64,000 nucleotides of DNA from Mastigias papua (GCA_964019165.1 OZ025271.1:9123775-9187774); one strand, 5' to 3'. Numbered from the stretch's first letter, positions 43,401 through 56,258 are shown. Program-made: numbers and translations. The notes: generated by a model from the sequence alone, not told the origin.

Positions 43401-44351
43401 GCCACAAAACAAGCCAAGATGGTCAAACAAGCTGCCAAAGCCTGTGGTCTGAAACAGCTAGGTGAGAAATGGCTTAAAAAGCCACTACATGGAAAGTATA
43501 ATCTCCGATGCCAGAAAGCTGATGTTGATGTAACTACTACAACCCATCAGTGGCTACGGAGCTCTGGACTTAAGTCAGAAACTGAAGGTGTCATTATAGC
43601 TGCCCAAGACCAATCTTTGTTTACAAGAAACTACCAGGCAAACATTCTAAAGACTGGTGTAGATGATAAATGTAGGTTTTGTGACAAATTCACTGAAACA
43701 ATTGATCATCTTATATCTAGTTGCTCGATACTAGCACCAACCGAATACAAGAACCGCCATGATAGAGTAGGCCAGTATCTACATTGGACCATATGTAAAC
43801 ATTATCGGTTATCAACACCCACTAATTGGTTTGAGCACCACCCCCAACCCGTAGTTGAAGGAGAAAATATATCGATCCTCTGGGATTTCTCTATACACAC
43901 TGATCATACTATTCAAGCGAACAGACCAGACATCATAATAAAAGACTTCAAAGAACAAACTTGCCTCTTAATAGATATGAGTATCCCTACAGACCAGAAC
44001 ATCGCTGTTAAAGAATTTGATAAACTCAGCAAGTATAAAGACCTTGAAATTGAAATTGGCAGAATGTGGAACTTGAAAGCAACAACAGTACCTGTGATTG
44101 TAGACGCTCTTGGAATGATAAAAAAGGGCTGCCAGAAGCATCTTGACAAGATCCCAGGACAACCACAACTCCAGAAAATCCAGCAAATAGTATTGACAAG
44201 CACAGCTCATATTTTGCGGAAGACTCTCTCTATTTAAATTTTAGTTTTGTTTTAATTGATGTTTCCGTTTCTCAGACCTTTGCTGACCTTAGGTCACTGG
44301 GGTGATCCGGTCAGCAATTGTACTAGATAGCAAATGTGAAGAAATAGTAAT
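40441..44351 (+). mobile_element. R4/Dong-like element D6 (subfamily B)
   Basis: The leader is truncated inside the small conserved hairpin (GAAATGGTGTCTC at 40442-40454, one pair lost). The coding region carries several lesions. The 3' UTR (44238-44351) contains TGCTGACC pairing with GGTCAGCA. The last 440 bp are nearly identical to D9. Confidence 0.8.
40582..44237 (+). pseudogene. D6 ORF with multiple stops and frameshifts
   Basis: The start MKTRTKSYCIGRRAGEQGSRP is subfamily B. TGA at 40786-40788 interrupts before KWTREDYRNVL, and a frameshift near 40950 damages the Myb-like block. The 41013-41849 frame holds the linker up to FYRQIGKMKIDV and EEIEKFWYNIW; another frameshift and a TGA follow. 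Then 41899-42555 has YRPITCLSTTYK and WIDYKKAFDSVLHEW. A TGA at 42553-42555 immediately precedes [13 protein letters not shown], and further stops precede the RT box, which reads DMDD where the family has YMDD. The last 517 codons (42684-44237) are open and carry CRFCDKFTETIDHLISSC, NRHDR, RPDIII and IDMSIPTD, so the RLE part is preserved. Confidence 0.8.
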
Positions 44352-44362
44352 TAATAATAATA

Positions 44363-47300
44363 AAACCCCGAGACCATGAAAATCTGGGTTGGTGTCCGGC
44401 GGGGGCTAGTCTACCACCTCATGTCAACATGAACATACAACCTACCAGAATTTCATACCGCATCGCTCGTCGCATGGGTTACCAAGGAGCGCGTCCCTCG
44501 GTGAGTGATCAGGCTGAGGTCAAAAAGTTAGCTACTGATCTCCCATTCCGAGAAAATGTAGATGGTGACTCAAATGGGAGCTACTCTTAACAGAGCCCAC
44601 CTGCAGCAGTATCAAGTCCTATTTGTAACCAACAAACGAAAGGTAAACGACACAAATGGACATGTGAGGAATACAAAGAAGTGATGCTATGTTACTACAA
44701 AGCACAAGCAGAGCCCTTGAAAGATAATATCACAAAGGAGACGTATAGAATTTGGCGACAAAGAAATCCAAATGCTAGACCAAATCTGGATGCAAACAAG
44801 ATAGCCAGTCAGAGGCGATATATAGAAAAGAACAACAAATTAACAGCAATTGAGATAGATCAAATTAAAGTATATATAGAACAAGAAAGTCGTTACATGA
44901 ATGCAAATACGAATGAGAATAACGAAACTATTGTTGAAGAATACGACCAACAGGCTGAAGGAGAAGTATTGACAGTGGGAATCAACAAAAATGCAGCATT
45001 TGTAATTGATTCAAGTGAATAAGTAGAGGAAATTTTCAGTAGGTATGCAGATCTTGAATATATTAAAGTAAAGGACAGATCACCCTTACCTAAATTGTCC
45101 CTTACCAAACAGCTGAAAGCATTAATCAATCAAAGTAATTCAGTTCTAGAACATTATGTACCAGGAAAGTCACTCAATGAAATCAACCGACTGTTATATG
45201 CAACAGGCTTTGTGATCTATGATAGAGGAGGGAAGACACTAAAACAGCAAAGGCATCAAATATCGCATGCAAAACCTAAATGGCAAATTAGAAAAGAGAA
45301 ACAGATTGAGAAGATGAGAGGGGAACTGTCGTTCCTGACAGAAATGTCAAAAGAAGAGAACAATCTGAAAAAGTCAAGGAAAAGAGATGGGATTCAGAGG
45401 AAGTACAACATCAAAACAAAGAAAGATTTTGAAGCTATAATGGAAATTCTTAAAATGAAGATTCAAGCAAAAGCTCAGCGAGTGCGAAGATATGCCAAGA
45501 GAAGCAAGCAATACAATCAAAACAGACTCTTTAACAATGATTGCAAAAAATTTTATAGGTCCCTGGGTAAAAAAGAAATAAAAGTAAAGAATCCACCGAG
45601 CAAAGAAGAGATAGAACAATTTTGGAGAGGCATCTTAGGAGAAGGAACGCACCATAATGATAAAGCGCATTGGATAACTCAAGAAGAAGCAAAGTACACA
45701 CATGTAGAGAGCCAAACATGGAATTTAATAGCGAAGGAAGAGGTTCATAATGCCATTAAAAAATCAAGTAATTGGAAGTCTCCAGGTGTAGACGCAATAC
45801 CAAATTTTTGGCTAAAACAACTATCAGCAACTCATGATGCACTAGCAACTGCATTTAACAAAGTGATTGACAACCCAGAGGATTTACCAGAGTGGTTTAC
45901 TACAGCTCGCACTTTTCTTATACCTAAAAATGGTGAAAGTGATAAACCAAAGAATTACAGGCCAATAGCTTGCTTACCTACATTATATAAAGTATTGACT
46001 TCAATCTTGTCAGAACGTAGCTATAAACATATCCTATCCAATAACATATTACCGGAAGAGCAAAAAGTTTGTGCAAGAAATTCATATGGATGCAAAGATC
46101 AACTTCTTTTGAACAAAGCAATAATGGAAGATTGCAAGAGGAAGAAGAAAACTTAAATGTAGCTTGGATAGATTACAGAAAAGCTTACAATAGTGTTCCA
46201 CATAGTTGGATTTTGAAAACAATGTCAATCTATAAATTTAACCACAAAATGGTAAATTTCATGGAGAAATCAATGAAGTCATGGAATACTACAATGTATC
46301 CGAATCATGTTCAAGGTCTTTTGACAACAGGCAAGATCAGTATCAAACAAGGGATATTTCAAGGGGATACTCTCTCACCTTTATTATTCTGTTTAGCATT
46401 AGTGCTGTTAACATCAGAAATTAATGCCAGTGGATATGGATACAACATGAACAGGAATAGTGTGCCAATTAGTAACCTGCTGTATATGGACGATCTGAAA
46501 CTCTACGCATCCAATGATTATCAACAGCAAGGAGAATTAAATATTGTAAAGCAATTTAGCGAGGACATCAAAATGACTTTTGGCTTGGATAAATGTGCAA
46601 AGGCATCATTCAAACAGGGCAAACTTATCAGCACTGGCAATATTGAGCTGGATCAAGAAGCAACTATAAGTGAATTAGACCCGAATAGCGGATATAAATA
46701 CCTAGGAGTAGATGAAAGTGATGGCATACAACATACTAAAATGAAAGGGAAAATCAGAAAGGAATATTGCAGAAGAGTGCGACTAATATTGAGATCAGAG
46801 TTAAATGGAAAAAACAAAATAGAAGCGATAAACAGTTTGGCAATACCTGTTGGTCAATATAGTTTTGGCGTAATAGATTGGAAATATTCTGAGCTAAAAA
46901 AACTTGACTCAAAGACAAGGAAAATCTTGACAATGCATGGGATATTACACCCAAATCCGATGTTGACAGAATTTACATAGCCAGGAAAGAAGGAGGAAGA
47001 GGACTAATAGAAATAGAGAGTGCATATAAAGTAGCTATAGTTGGGCTTAACCACTATCTTGAAAACAAGAACACTTTGTCTAGCAATATGATTATTATGC
47101 ATGAGAAGACAAAACTAAAGTATTCAATTAGTAAAACTGCCAGAACTATCGAAACAGAAATGACAGATTTGAAATTTACACCTAGTACAAACAACACAAC
47201 AGCAGAGAATGCAAAAGTACTGAAAAAAGAAATAAAGAAAACTTTTTAAGAGGAAGAATAGTAGATGGCGTAGTAAACAGTTGCATGGAAAGTACCCTTC

Positions 47301-48112
47301 GCTTATTGGGGAACCACATGTTGATTCTCAAAATACAAACAATTGGCTCAGATCAGATATCAAAGGAGAAACAGAGGGATTATTGACAGCAGCGCAAGAC
47401 CAAGCTCTATACACGCAAAATTATCAGAAAACTATAGTTGGCAATGAAATTGATAGTAGATGCAGAATATGCTACAAGCAGTCCGAAACAATTGATCATA
47501 TAATCTCAGGGTGTGAAGTATTAGCAAAGGTAGAATACATTGAAAGACACAATAAAGCTGCAGCATTTGTACACTGGAATATTTGTAAAGACCTAGGCAG
47601 GAGACAATTGGTATGAGCACCAACCAGACACTGTAACTAATACTGACACACATACAGTGCTGTGGGACATGGCAGTGCAAACAGATAGACATATAAGTGC
47701 AAACAGGCCTGATATAATAATTAAAGATAGAGTAAATTCAATTTGCAAGCTGATAGACATGACTGTACCATGTGATAAGAATGTATAAAGCAAAGAAATA
47801 GAGAAGAAAAGCAAATATAAGGAGTTTGAAATTGAAATACAACGGATGTGGAAAATGAAAACGGAAGTAATGCCCATTGTGATAGGAGCACTTGGTACCA
47901 TCAAAATAGGAATGGTCAATAACATCAGAAACGTCTCAGAAAAAATAAATATTCAGTCCCTTCAAAAGACCTGCTTATTAGGGACTGCAAGGATCCTTCA
48001 TAAAGTATTTAGTATCTGAACTTTGGGACATGAAATGCCTTAGGTGTATTGTTTACACCCGGCCAATGAAGAAGCAACCAGTACATACTATGGCATTTAA
48101 GGGATAACATAC
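44363..48112 (+). mobile_element. R4/Dong-like element D7 (subfamily B ORF, A-type leader remnant)
   Basis: It begins with a short leader remnant (CCCCGAGACCATG to GGCGGGGGCTAGTCT), then an internal leader deletion and the ATG. It ends at TAA 48113-48121, where the minus-strand H6 also ends, so the two elements converge tail to tail on one TAA run. Confidence 0.75.
44429..48019 (+). pseudogene. D7 ORF with stops and frameshifts
   Basis: The ATG at 44429 gives SYRIARRMGYQGARPS, the subfamily B start. TAA near 44588 and TAA at 45020-45022 interrupt the N-terminal region (KWTCEEYKEVMLCYY is visible). The 45095-46156 frame holds the linker and RT fingers (NYRPIACLPTLYK); a frameshift near 46145 leads to WIDYRKAYNSVPHSW, GIFQGDTLSPLLF and YMDDLKLYA (46069-46980). 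Another shift follows at about 46950, a stop near 47249, and 47281-47616 carries CRICYKQSETIDHIISGC. After a further shift, WYEHQPDTV, RPDIII and IDMTVPCD extend to LQKTCLLGTARILHKVFSI. The gene is inactive, though most motifs remain readable. Confidence 0.75.
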
Positions 48113-48121
48113 TAATAATAA
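48113..48121. repeat. TAA run shared by converging D7 and H6
   Basis: The 3' ends of the plus-strand D7 and the minus-strand H6 meet here. Confidence 0.8.
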
Positions 48122-51100
48122 CTTTTTTTGTTTTTAAAAATTTGACATATATAAACTAAACATACAAATACAAATCTCTCTAATGATAGGTATGGACAAG
48201 TTCACAAATTTGATGTGACGGTATTTCGATGAAAGGTCATTTAGAAGGTAACGATATTTGGTAAATTTCCTATTAGCATTATTCTTAAGGTTCGTCTCAA
48301 AGCCAACGCTCAATTCAATTACGTACAGAGTATTACAAGAAGTGGAGATAAGCATGTCAGGACATAGATCATCGCCAGTGATAAGAGAAGGGGAAAGATA
48401 TTGAGGGAGGTCAACATAAAAAGTGCAGTGATTCAAACATTGCAATGATGAGGCAAGAAAGTTTAGGGCAGAGTCATGTCTCCATGTGAAGCGGCCTCCA
48501 TTGAGATAAGTTTTACAGCCTGCATCGACATGGAGAAGAGACTCTGGCTGGAAACAAAAGGAGCAGTCATACGTTTGTGAGAGAGTCCACAGCGTGAGAT
48601 TTTTGCGAGTTGCGAGTGTGTTGTTAAGATACCTGACAGTAAAGTTGAAAATATTTTTAGGTAGTTTACTTTGAGCAGAAGACCAGAGAGAATTTGTAGC
48701 TTTCAACGAATGATTGAGGAGGACAGTAATGATAAAGCCTTGTGAAGTTAAGTTAGATTGAAGCTTTTCAGTATGGTTTTGGCGTGCTGCCTTTAGAACT
48801 TGCTTTGTGTTTCAGTATGCATCATATTGTATGTTCATACCGAAGCTAGTAGTTTTCCAGAGGGATTTTATTGCATCGTTTGATGATGATTTCAGGGTAG
48901 ACCTTAGGACAGTTTGACATTGTTGGAATTTAACAGAAGGAAGAAGGAGATTCAAGCCAAATTGGTTTCGAGGAAGACTAATGCCGCTGAGGGTGGCGCT
49001 AATTGGAAGATCTAACCATTGTCTAATGAATCTTATCACTACATTATCAGGATTTTCAATGACCCAAGTCTTGGAAAGATCAGCAACAGTTAGATGCCAG
49101 GATAGCTTAGAAAGGACGTAGCGGTGATAGAGGAGAAGCCTGTTTTTGGGAAGGATGCGTAGCGAGTCGATTTGTTTCAGCATGTCGAGAAGAGACGATT
49201 CAAGATGGGTTTTGTGTTTATCATTGTTCATTTCAAAATTGAAGTAGCGGCCAAGATATTTAAAAGATTCGCCATTTTTAACAACTGGCAAAAGTTTAGT
49301 GTTGATGAAAAGTTTAGGCTGAAATTGTAAAGAGCGAGAGGAAAATGTCTTAATTCCAAAAGTGATGCATTTATCAACCCTTATTATCATATTCGCCCAT
49401 TGGCACCATTTGGTGAAGCAGTTTAAAAGGAGCTGATTTTCACGTTTCTCAGTTGTAACGACCGCTGCATCATCTGCAAATTGGAACCAGTGGATAGGCT
49501 TAAAGAGACGATTGGTTGCATCATGAGTAGAGAAACCGAGTTGTTTATACTTCTCTTGCTTGATAAATTGAATAAATGTATTGAAGCACATGTTGAAAAG
49601 CAGGGGGCTGAGGCAGTCCCCCTGAAGGACGCCTCGGCCAACTGGAATAGCAGGGGAGATAAAGTTATCGGTAATGATGGAAGTCTGAAAATTGTCGTAA
49701 AGATTAGATACTAAAGCTTGTATAGTCAGTGGTACATGGTGATGATTAAGAACCGCTTTGATGAGATTGTGGTGTACTTCTCCAAAAGCATTTTTCAGGT
49801 CTAAGAGAGTTATTACTACTGAGCGTTGTTTTATTCGAGCCTTATCAATAATGGATGCCATCATGGAAGTGTGCTCGAGTGCCCCTGAGATGTTTGGAGT
49901 AAACCCTTTTTGAATTTCCGAATCAATGAATTTATTTTTACTAAGAAAGGTAAACATAGAATCACGTAGACATGAAGTGAAGACTTTAAGAGGAACAGAT
50001 TCGAGAGTGATAGGTCGGAAGTTTGCAGGATCATCGCTAGTGCCTTTTTTGTGCACCAGTACGGTACAAGCTTTTTCCATTCAGATGGCACCCGTCCAGA
50101 TTCCCAAATAATGCGGATAATCTCCGTCAAAAATGTCCTGAGATATGGGCATCTCTTGAAACAGATAATGGAGATCTTATCCAATGGACAAGGTGAACCA
50201 GAAGACTTAATTCTACGAATAACTTGAATGACTTTGGCATAAGAGGGAGGTGATTGATCGAAAGAAAAAGAAGGTTGGCTGAATGAAGGAATCCATTGTG
50301 GTATGGTAAATTTCTTATAAGGAAGGATGACAGAAAACATTTTGATGAAGAACTGAGTGCAATGATCACGTGAGAAAGAAGGCAACACTGCAGAACCCTT
50401 TTCAATTACATTTTTAACAAATCCCCAGAAGTTTTTGGATACATACCAATCTTGATTGACAGTGTTGGTGTAAGGCTGGGAAAGATCTTGGTTTCTCAGC
50501 TTTGAGCGCAGCAAATGAAATACGTATTTGATTTCTTCGAAAGGGGCGTCGTTCATCTTAAGTTGCTTTAATGTGTGCTTTAGTGATTTAGTAGTTAAGT
50601 GCTTATATTTAATACAGAAAGTATTAGCATGGTTAGTAGAATTAACGGTGCCATAAAGATTTGCAAAATAATCATAAATTGTACTGTTCATAAATTCAAT
50701 CGTAGAGTCCATTGAAGTTTGATTTAAATGAAAATTTCCAAAAATTGTTTTGAAGAAATCGTTTGCAGCGGTCCATTCATCTTGTGACCTTGGCAACCTT
50801 ACTCCGGGTGTTATACGGACGTTTGTGAGCTGGTCAATATCAATCATTTGCTCATTGGTGGATTCGGTGTATACGTCATCATTCAAAAATTCAAATTCTG
50901 ACCGTTGATCCTCGTCCATTTTCTCGATTACTCGGCAGCGTCGTTGGTGCATTTTCAGTCCCTTCACCCCCTTGCACTCCTTCCCGCAGCTACACCTGAC
51001 CACATTCCGTTGGCAGACTTGGCTTGAATCATTATCTGGCGTTGGAATAGCTGGTCCATTCGGTAAACTGCTATTAGACTGTCTCTTCTTACAATGCCAA

Positions 51101-51318
51101 CTGTGACGGCCTAATGACTGAAAATCCTTGCCACAAAACGAGCACACGATAAACACAACAAAAATCCAAAGCAAACGAAAGCGAAGCATTGTCCAACGTA
51201 ACCGACATATTATTAAATATAATAGCAGAAGTATATGTGAAAATATATCTGTAATTATCCAAAATATTAACTGTAGAACGAGAGCTGTGTACAGTGCGAC
51301 CTTCCGCGACTGCTCAAC
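48122..51318 (-). mobile_element. HERO-like element H6, full length with 3' internal deletion
   Basis: The 5' terminus (sense TTGTTGAGCAGT, plus strand near 51307-51318) matches H2 and H4, and the 3' end matches H1. Between 48190 and 48195 about 280 bp present in H1 are missing, removing the end of the ORF and one arm of the 3' hairpin (only 48165-48175 remains). The 5' end borders a TAA-rich segment at 51319-51355. Confidence 0.8.
48190..51189 (-). pseudogene. H6 ORF: frameshift, one TGA, C-terminal deletion
   Basis: The start MLRFRLLWIFVVFIVCSFCGKDF has the hydrophobic lead and finger 1; finger 2 reads CSCGKECKGVKGLKMHQRRC. The first frame (49861-51189) runs to RVPSEWKKL, where loss of one A in an A-run near 50075 shifts frame. 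The second part (48812-50080) has NFRPITLESVPLK, LLDLKNAFGEVHHN, GVLQGDCLSPLLF and FADDAAVVT. TGA at 48812-48814 replaces the Arg codon in QYDAYRNTKQ-type sequence, consistent with CGA to TGA. The third part has CSFCFQPESLLHVDAGC, TWRHDS, CPDMLI (Arg of RPD changed to Cys) and ELSVGFETN, then ends abruptly because of the 280-bp deletion. Confidence 0.8.
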
Positions 51319-51355
51319 AATAATAATGATAATAATTTTTCAAAATAATAATAAA
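51319..51355. repeat. Double TAA-rich segment between H6 and D8
   Basis: Two short TAA runs separated by AATTTTTCAAAA, which resembles the extreme 3' end of an H element. It is probably the last trace of another insertion. Confidence 0.55.
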
Positions 51356-51966
51356 AGGTGAAGGGTTAAGCCGGTCAGCTTAATGTGAGGAGTAAGGCGT
51401 CCTCTACCTCCCCAGCTGTCTTCTCCTTTTTCTATTTGTTTCTTTTGCTTCATTCAAGATTTGTTTTCTGTTTGTTCTACATATAGTTGCCAATGATCCT
51501 AAGAGCCCTGCTAGGTATTGTAGTGGAAGGATAGATTAGATCTAGGTAGAGGCATCTAGCTCCTGGAAAGATCAGACTTCAAGACAGCAAAGGGAGCCTA
51601 CTAGGTTCCTTTTGCTGGGCTAGGTGTAACCCCATACTGCGGTTCGGGACCCTTAGGTTGTTCTTGGCAACTGTTGCTTTATTTGGGTAGATGGGGCTCA
51701 TTAGCTTGGTAAAGGCAGTCCATCTAGGAGAAGGAAACCTCTTATCTCAAACCAGGGTTGATGGAACTCTTCTGTGGTATTTTTTTGTAGTAATGCTACT
51801 GTGGGGATGAAAATCTGGATAGGTGACCCGCATAGAATACCCAATGTCAATTATAAGAGTAGAGGGGACTCTTTGAATCTTTTTAGATAAACCTCTCTAG
51901 GGATGGTGTCCCGATAAAAATACTGGTGGTTGTGGCACCTTATCAACACTATCTGATACGTTTAGT
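51356..51966 (+). promoter_or_regulatory. D8 structured 5' leader, long form
   Basis: The 5' end can fold TTAAGC/GCTTAA and GAGGA/TCCTC hairpins. A middle stem TAGATGG (51688-51694) with CCATCTA (51720-51726) corresponds to one in D11. Near the start codon, TAGAGGGG (51860-51867) pairs with CCTCTCTA (51892-51899), followed directly by GGGA(TGGTG)TCCC (51900-51912), the third sequence variant of this hairpin. Confidence 0.65.
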
Positions 51967-54900
51967 ATGAATCTATGTTCTAAATCATACCTCATCGCCC
52001 GTCGCACGGGTCAACAAGGGGCGCGTCCCTCAGGGCTAGACCAGCCTGAGGTCGAAAAGTTGGCTACTGAGTCTAAATCTTCCATTACGCAAAGTTTTCA
52101 TGGTCACCAGCACGGGAGGATTCCTAACCCTGGCCCTGGAAACTCAACATTGAATCAAACTCAAAAGAAAAAACGAAATAAATGGACAAGGGAAGAATAT
52201 AAAGATGTAATGTACTGTTTTTATTTTACTTTGGAAAACCCGACAACGAACAACACTGACGGAACTTTCAACAAATGGCATGAACGTAACAGTAACAACG
52301 AGAAGTTGACCTATTTAGATGCAAATAAGCTAGCGAATGTAAGAAGGTACATAGTGCGTGAAAAGAAGTTAACTGATACTGAAATTGCTCAAATTAAAGA
52401 ACAGTTTAGAGTCGATATGAGTCACAACCTAAGTGAAGAAATTGTCCGGGAAAGAAATGAAGATCCTGAAGGTGTAGAGTCTTCTGAAATTCATGCTGTA
52501 GTGAATGTTGAACCAAATGATAATGGTAATGAAGAGGAAATTGTTGTTGAACCTGTAATAACTGAAGAAGTCTTAGCAATGAAAACAGATATACTTGAGG
52601 AGCTATCAAAAGTACAACACACTAACATAGCAGAGAGAGAACCCTTGTTGAAAATCAGAAGCAAACACAAATTTAAGAGTTCTTTTGATTTAGCAAATAC
52701 GGCATTAGAACTCCTATGCAACGAGCTTAATCCTGATTTGACATGTCTAAACGAGTTAATATATACAACAGGAAAAGTTCTTCAAGAGAAATGTGGCATT
52801 ACTATAAAGAGAAGGAGCAAAGGCTCCCGTAGCATCAATAAATCTAAATGGCAACTAAAACTAGAAAAAGAAATAGAATTATTTAGGAAAGAACTTTCTT
52901 TACTTGATGAGATTCAAAAGGACAAAATACTGCGTTCTGGTAAAGCAAAGAAAGTAGTAAGGAAATATAAGATACAAAGTAAAACTCAGATCCCATGTAT
53001 TAAGGAAGAGCTTAAACAAAAGCTCCAAGTAAAAGCACAAAGAATGCGCCGATTTGAAAAGCGTTCAAAATTCTTTCGTCAAAATAGAATCTTTGAAACC
53101 GATGCAAAAAAGTTCTATCAAGAAATAAATAAATCTACTGCCTCTATTGAAAGAGCACCATCAGAAAAAGAAATACAGGAATTCTGGAGTACAATATGGG
53201 GAAAGGAGAAAATGTATAATGAGAATGCTGCATGGTTGAAAGATATTGAAGACAAAACTGAAGATGTTTCGCAGCAAGAGTGGGGTAACATAACTGTTCA
53301 TGAAATAAGAGAAGTTTTGACAAAGTTGCACAAATGGAAATCTCCTGGAATTGATCAACTAACAAATTTTTGGCTTGATGCTCTTTTTTCTGCACATGCT
53401 CAACTGGCACTTAACTTTAATAGCATAATGACAGATCCTACTACAACACCAAAGTGGTTTTATCAAGGCACCACATATCTATTAGCAAAGTCTACAGATA
53501 CAGTCAACCCAAAAAACTATCGGCCTATAACCTGCTTATCGACCTTATACAAGCTGCTTACTTCCATACTGACAGAAAGAACCTACAGACACTTAGATCA
53601 GCAAAATATCCTTCCGACTGAACAAAAGGGATGCCGAAGAGGATCATACGGATGTAAAGATCAGCTACTAATCAACAAGATGATACTGGAGCATGCAAAT
53701 TCAAAATTTAGAAATCTAAGCACAGCTTGGATTGATTACAAAAAGGCCTTTGACAGTGTTCCTCACTCATGGATACTAAGATCACTTGAAATCTTTAAAA
53801 TCTCTCCTACGATTATATGCTTCCTAAAAGCAAGTATGGCCTTATGGGAAACTAATCTATATCTATCTCACTCCATTGGGACCCTTACTTCTAATGGTAT
53901 GCAAATAAAATGTGGTATCTTTCAAGGTGACTCATTTTCTCCCCTTTTGTTTTGTATTGCGCTCGCTCCTCTATCCCACCTTTTGAACAACACTGGATAT
54001 GGTTATAAAATCAACAACAGAAGGATAAATCACCTCTTTTATATGGACGATCTTAAGCTATACGCAAGAAATGATCTGGAATTAGAAGGATTGTTACAAA
54101 CTGTTAAGTCTTTCAGTGATGATATAGGCATGGAGTTCGGTCTGGATAAATGTGCTAAGGCAACATTCAAACGTGGAAAGATGATGAACTCTTCAAATAT
54201 AATGTTAAATGACAATACAATAATAAAAGAATTAGAACAGGGAGGTGCATATAAGTATCTAGGTGTAAGTGAAAGCAATGGTATACAGCACTCTAATATG
54301 AAAGAAAAAATCCAAAACGAATGTATACGGAGAATACGATCAATTATGAAGACAGAACTGAACTCGAGAAATCGTATCACTGCTATAAACACTTTAGCAA
54401 TACCTGTAGTGACCTACAGCTTTAATATTATCGACTGGAGCCTAAGAGAACTAAAGAAAATAGACACAAAAATAAGAAAGCAATTGACATGTGGCAGAAT
54501 GCATCATCCGAAGTCAGATGTTGACCGCCTTTATATGCCTAGGAGTAAAGGAGGTAGAGGCATGATACACTTGGAACTCTCATACAAGACATCAACAGTT
54601 GGTCTCTCCCAGTATTTACGTAACTCACAGGACTAGATGCTAAAACTTGTCACCTCACACGAGAATACTAAGAAGTTACATTCAATTGTAAAGGATTCTG
54701 AACAATTTTCAAGAGAACTAGGGATTGAAATGCAAACTGGTGAAGAACTTATTCCTACTGCTATTGCAAAGGAAACCAAACAAGTAGCTAAACAGAAAGG
54801 CTTGAAAATGATTGAAGAAAGATGGCACGAGAAACCCCTTCATGGACAGTTTGTTATTCGATGCAAAGCTGCTGATGTTCATCAAATGGCAACCCATCAG

Positions 54901-55587
54901 TGGCTGAGAAGCTCTGGACTAAAAGGGGAAACTGAAGGGTTTATTCTTGCCGCACAAGATCAAAGTTTGGCTACTCGAAATTATCAAGCAAATATCCTAC
55001 ATAACGGAGCTGACCCAAAGTGCAGATTTTGTGACGAAAAGCTCGAAACAGTTGACCACCTTGTTTCTGGTTGCTCTGTACTAGCACCAAAAGAATATAA
55101 AAGCTGTCATGACAGAGTTGGCCAGTATCTTCATTGGAGAATATGTAAATACTACTTGATCAGTACAACCGCTAACTGGTATGAGCACCATCCTGAACCA
55201 GTAACAGAAGGAAAAGATGTCTCCATTTTATGGGATTTCCCTGTTCATACTGACAGAACTATACAGGCAAATCACCCTGATATTATAGTTAAGGACAAAA
55301 AAGACGACAGTTGTCTCTTGATTGATATGAGTGTACCTTCCGACAATAATGTTGCTGCAAAAGTATTTGAAAAATTGAGCAAATACAAAGATCTGGAGAT
55401 TGAAATTGAGAAAATGTGGCATCTAAAACCAAAAACACTTCCAGTAGTTATTGGTGCACTTGGCCTCATAAGAAAGGGCACAGCTGACTTTATTGACAAA
55501 ATTCCAGGGTCTCCATCGCTGTCAGAGGTGCAAAAAATAGTCTTAAATAGCACAGCTCATGTTTTGAGAAGGGCTCTTTCCATCTGA
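51967..55587 (+). pseudogene. D8 ORF: Myb-like, RT, RLE; single in-frame TAG
   Basis: 1206 codons in one frame with a single TAG at 54634-54636. Relatives have Trp there (SDWMLKLV), so this is TGG to TAG. The start is MNLCSKSYLIARRTGQQGARP. The Myb-like block has KWTREEYKDVMYCFY and LANVRRYIVREKKL. RT boxes are [41 protein letters not shown] and YMDDLKLYA. The RLE part has CRFCDEKLETVDHLVSGC, SCHDRV (Arg of RHD changed to Cys), HPDIIV (Arg or Lys changed to His) and IDMSVPSDN. All catalytic Asp residues remain. This is one of the least damaged copies. Confidence 0.85.
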
Positions 55588-55787
55588 ATTACTCGCTTGT
55601 TAAAACTGTTTGTTTTTTTTTCTGTTTTGGTTTTTTTTTGTTGTTGTTTGTTTGTTTGTTTGTTTGTTTTGTTTCTCTTTCCTTATCAAAGTCACTTTCT
55701 AACCAACATGTACCCTTCACTCACCCTAGGTTGCTAGTTGTAACTCGGTGTTTGATTGTAGATTAGCTTGCCAAAGACAACTCTACT

Positions 55788-55804
55788 ATAATAATAATAA
55801 TAAT
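55788..55804. repeat. (TAA)n between D8 and D9
   Basis: The tail of D8 and the truncation point of D9. Confidence 0.9.
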
Positions 55805-56242
55805 ATTCAAGTGAACAGACCAGACATCATAATAAAAGACTTCAAAGAACAAACTTGCCTCTTAATAGATATGAGTAGCCCTACAGACCAGAACATCGCT
55901 GTTAAAGAATTTGATAAACTCAGCAAGTGTAAAGACCTTGAAATTGACATTGGCAGAATGTGGAACTTGAAAGCAACAACAGTACCTGTGATTGTAGGTG
56001 CTCTTGGAATGATAAAAAAGGGCTGCCAAAAGCATCTTGACAAGATCCCAGGACAACCACAACTCCAGAAAATCCAGCAAATAGTATTGACAAGCACAGC
56101 TCATATTTTGCGGAAGACTCTCTCTATTTAAATTTTAGTTTTGTTTTAATTGATGTTTTCGTTTCTTAGACCTTTGCTGACCTTAGGTCACTGGGGTGAT
56201 CCGGTCAGCAATTGTACTAGATAGCAAATGTGAAGAAATAGT
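55805..56242 (+). mobile_element. R4/Dong-like element D9, 3' fragment nearly identical to D6
   Basis: About 108 codons of RLE (RPDIII, LLIDMSSPTDQN, ILRKTLSI) plus the complete 3' UTR. It differs from D6 (43912-44351) by only a handful of substitutions, although D6 itself has many lesions upstream. It ends at TAA 56243-56258. The leading ORF codons upstream come from the D8 tail and the TAA run. Confidence 0.8.
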
Positions 56243-56258
56243 AAATAATAATAATAAT
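56243..56258. repeat. (TAA)n between D9 and D10
   Basis: A short TAA run followed directly by the A-type leader start TTGTCCTGGG. Confidence 0.9.

Larger units (their letters stand above)
51356..55787 (+). mobile_element. R4/Dong-like element D8, full length (subfamily B)
   Basis: The longest leader in the window (about 611 nt), a coding region broken by one stop, and a 200-nt 3' UTR with long T and TTTG runs, ending at TAA 55788-55804. The leader differs from the A type upstream but shares the two terminal hairpins. Confidence 0.85.

Noticed and set aside
51356..51480. HDV-like self-cleaving ribozyme at element 5' ends, as known from R2
   Set aside because: I could not fit the nested double pseudoknot with its conserved catalytic C to any leader by eye. 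A covariance-model search would settle it.
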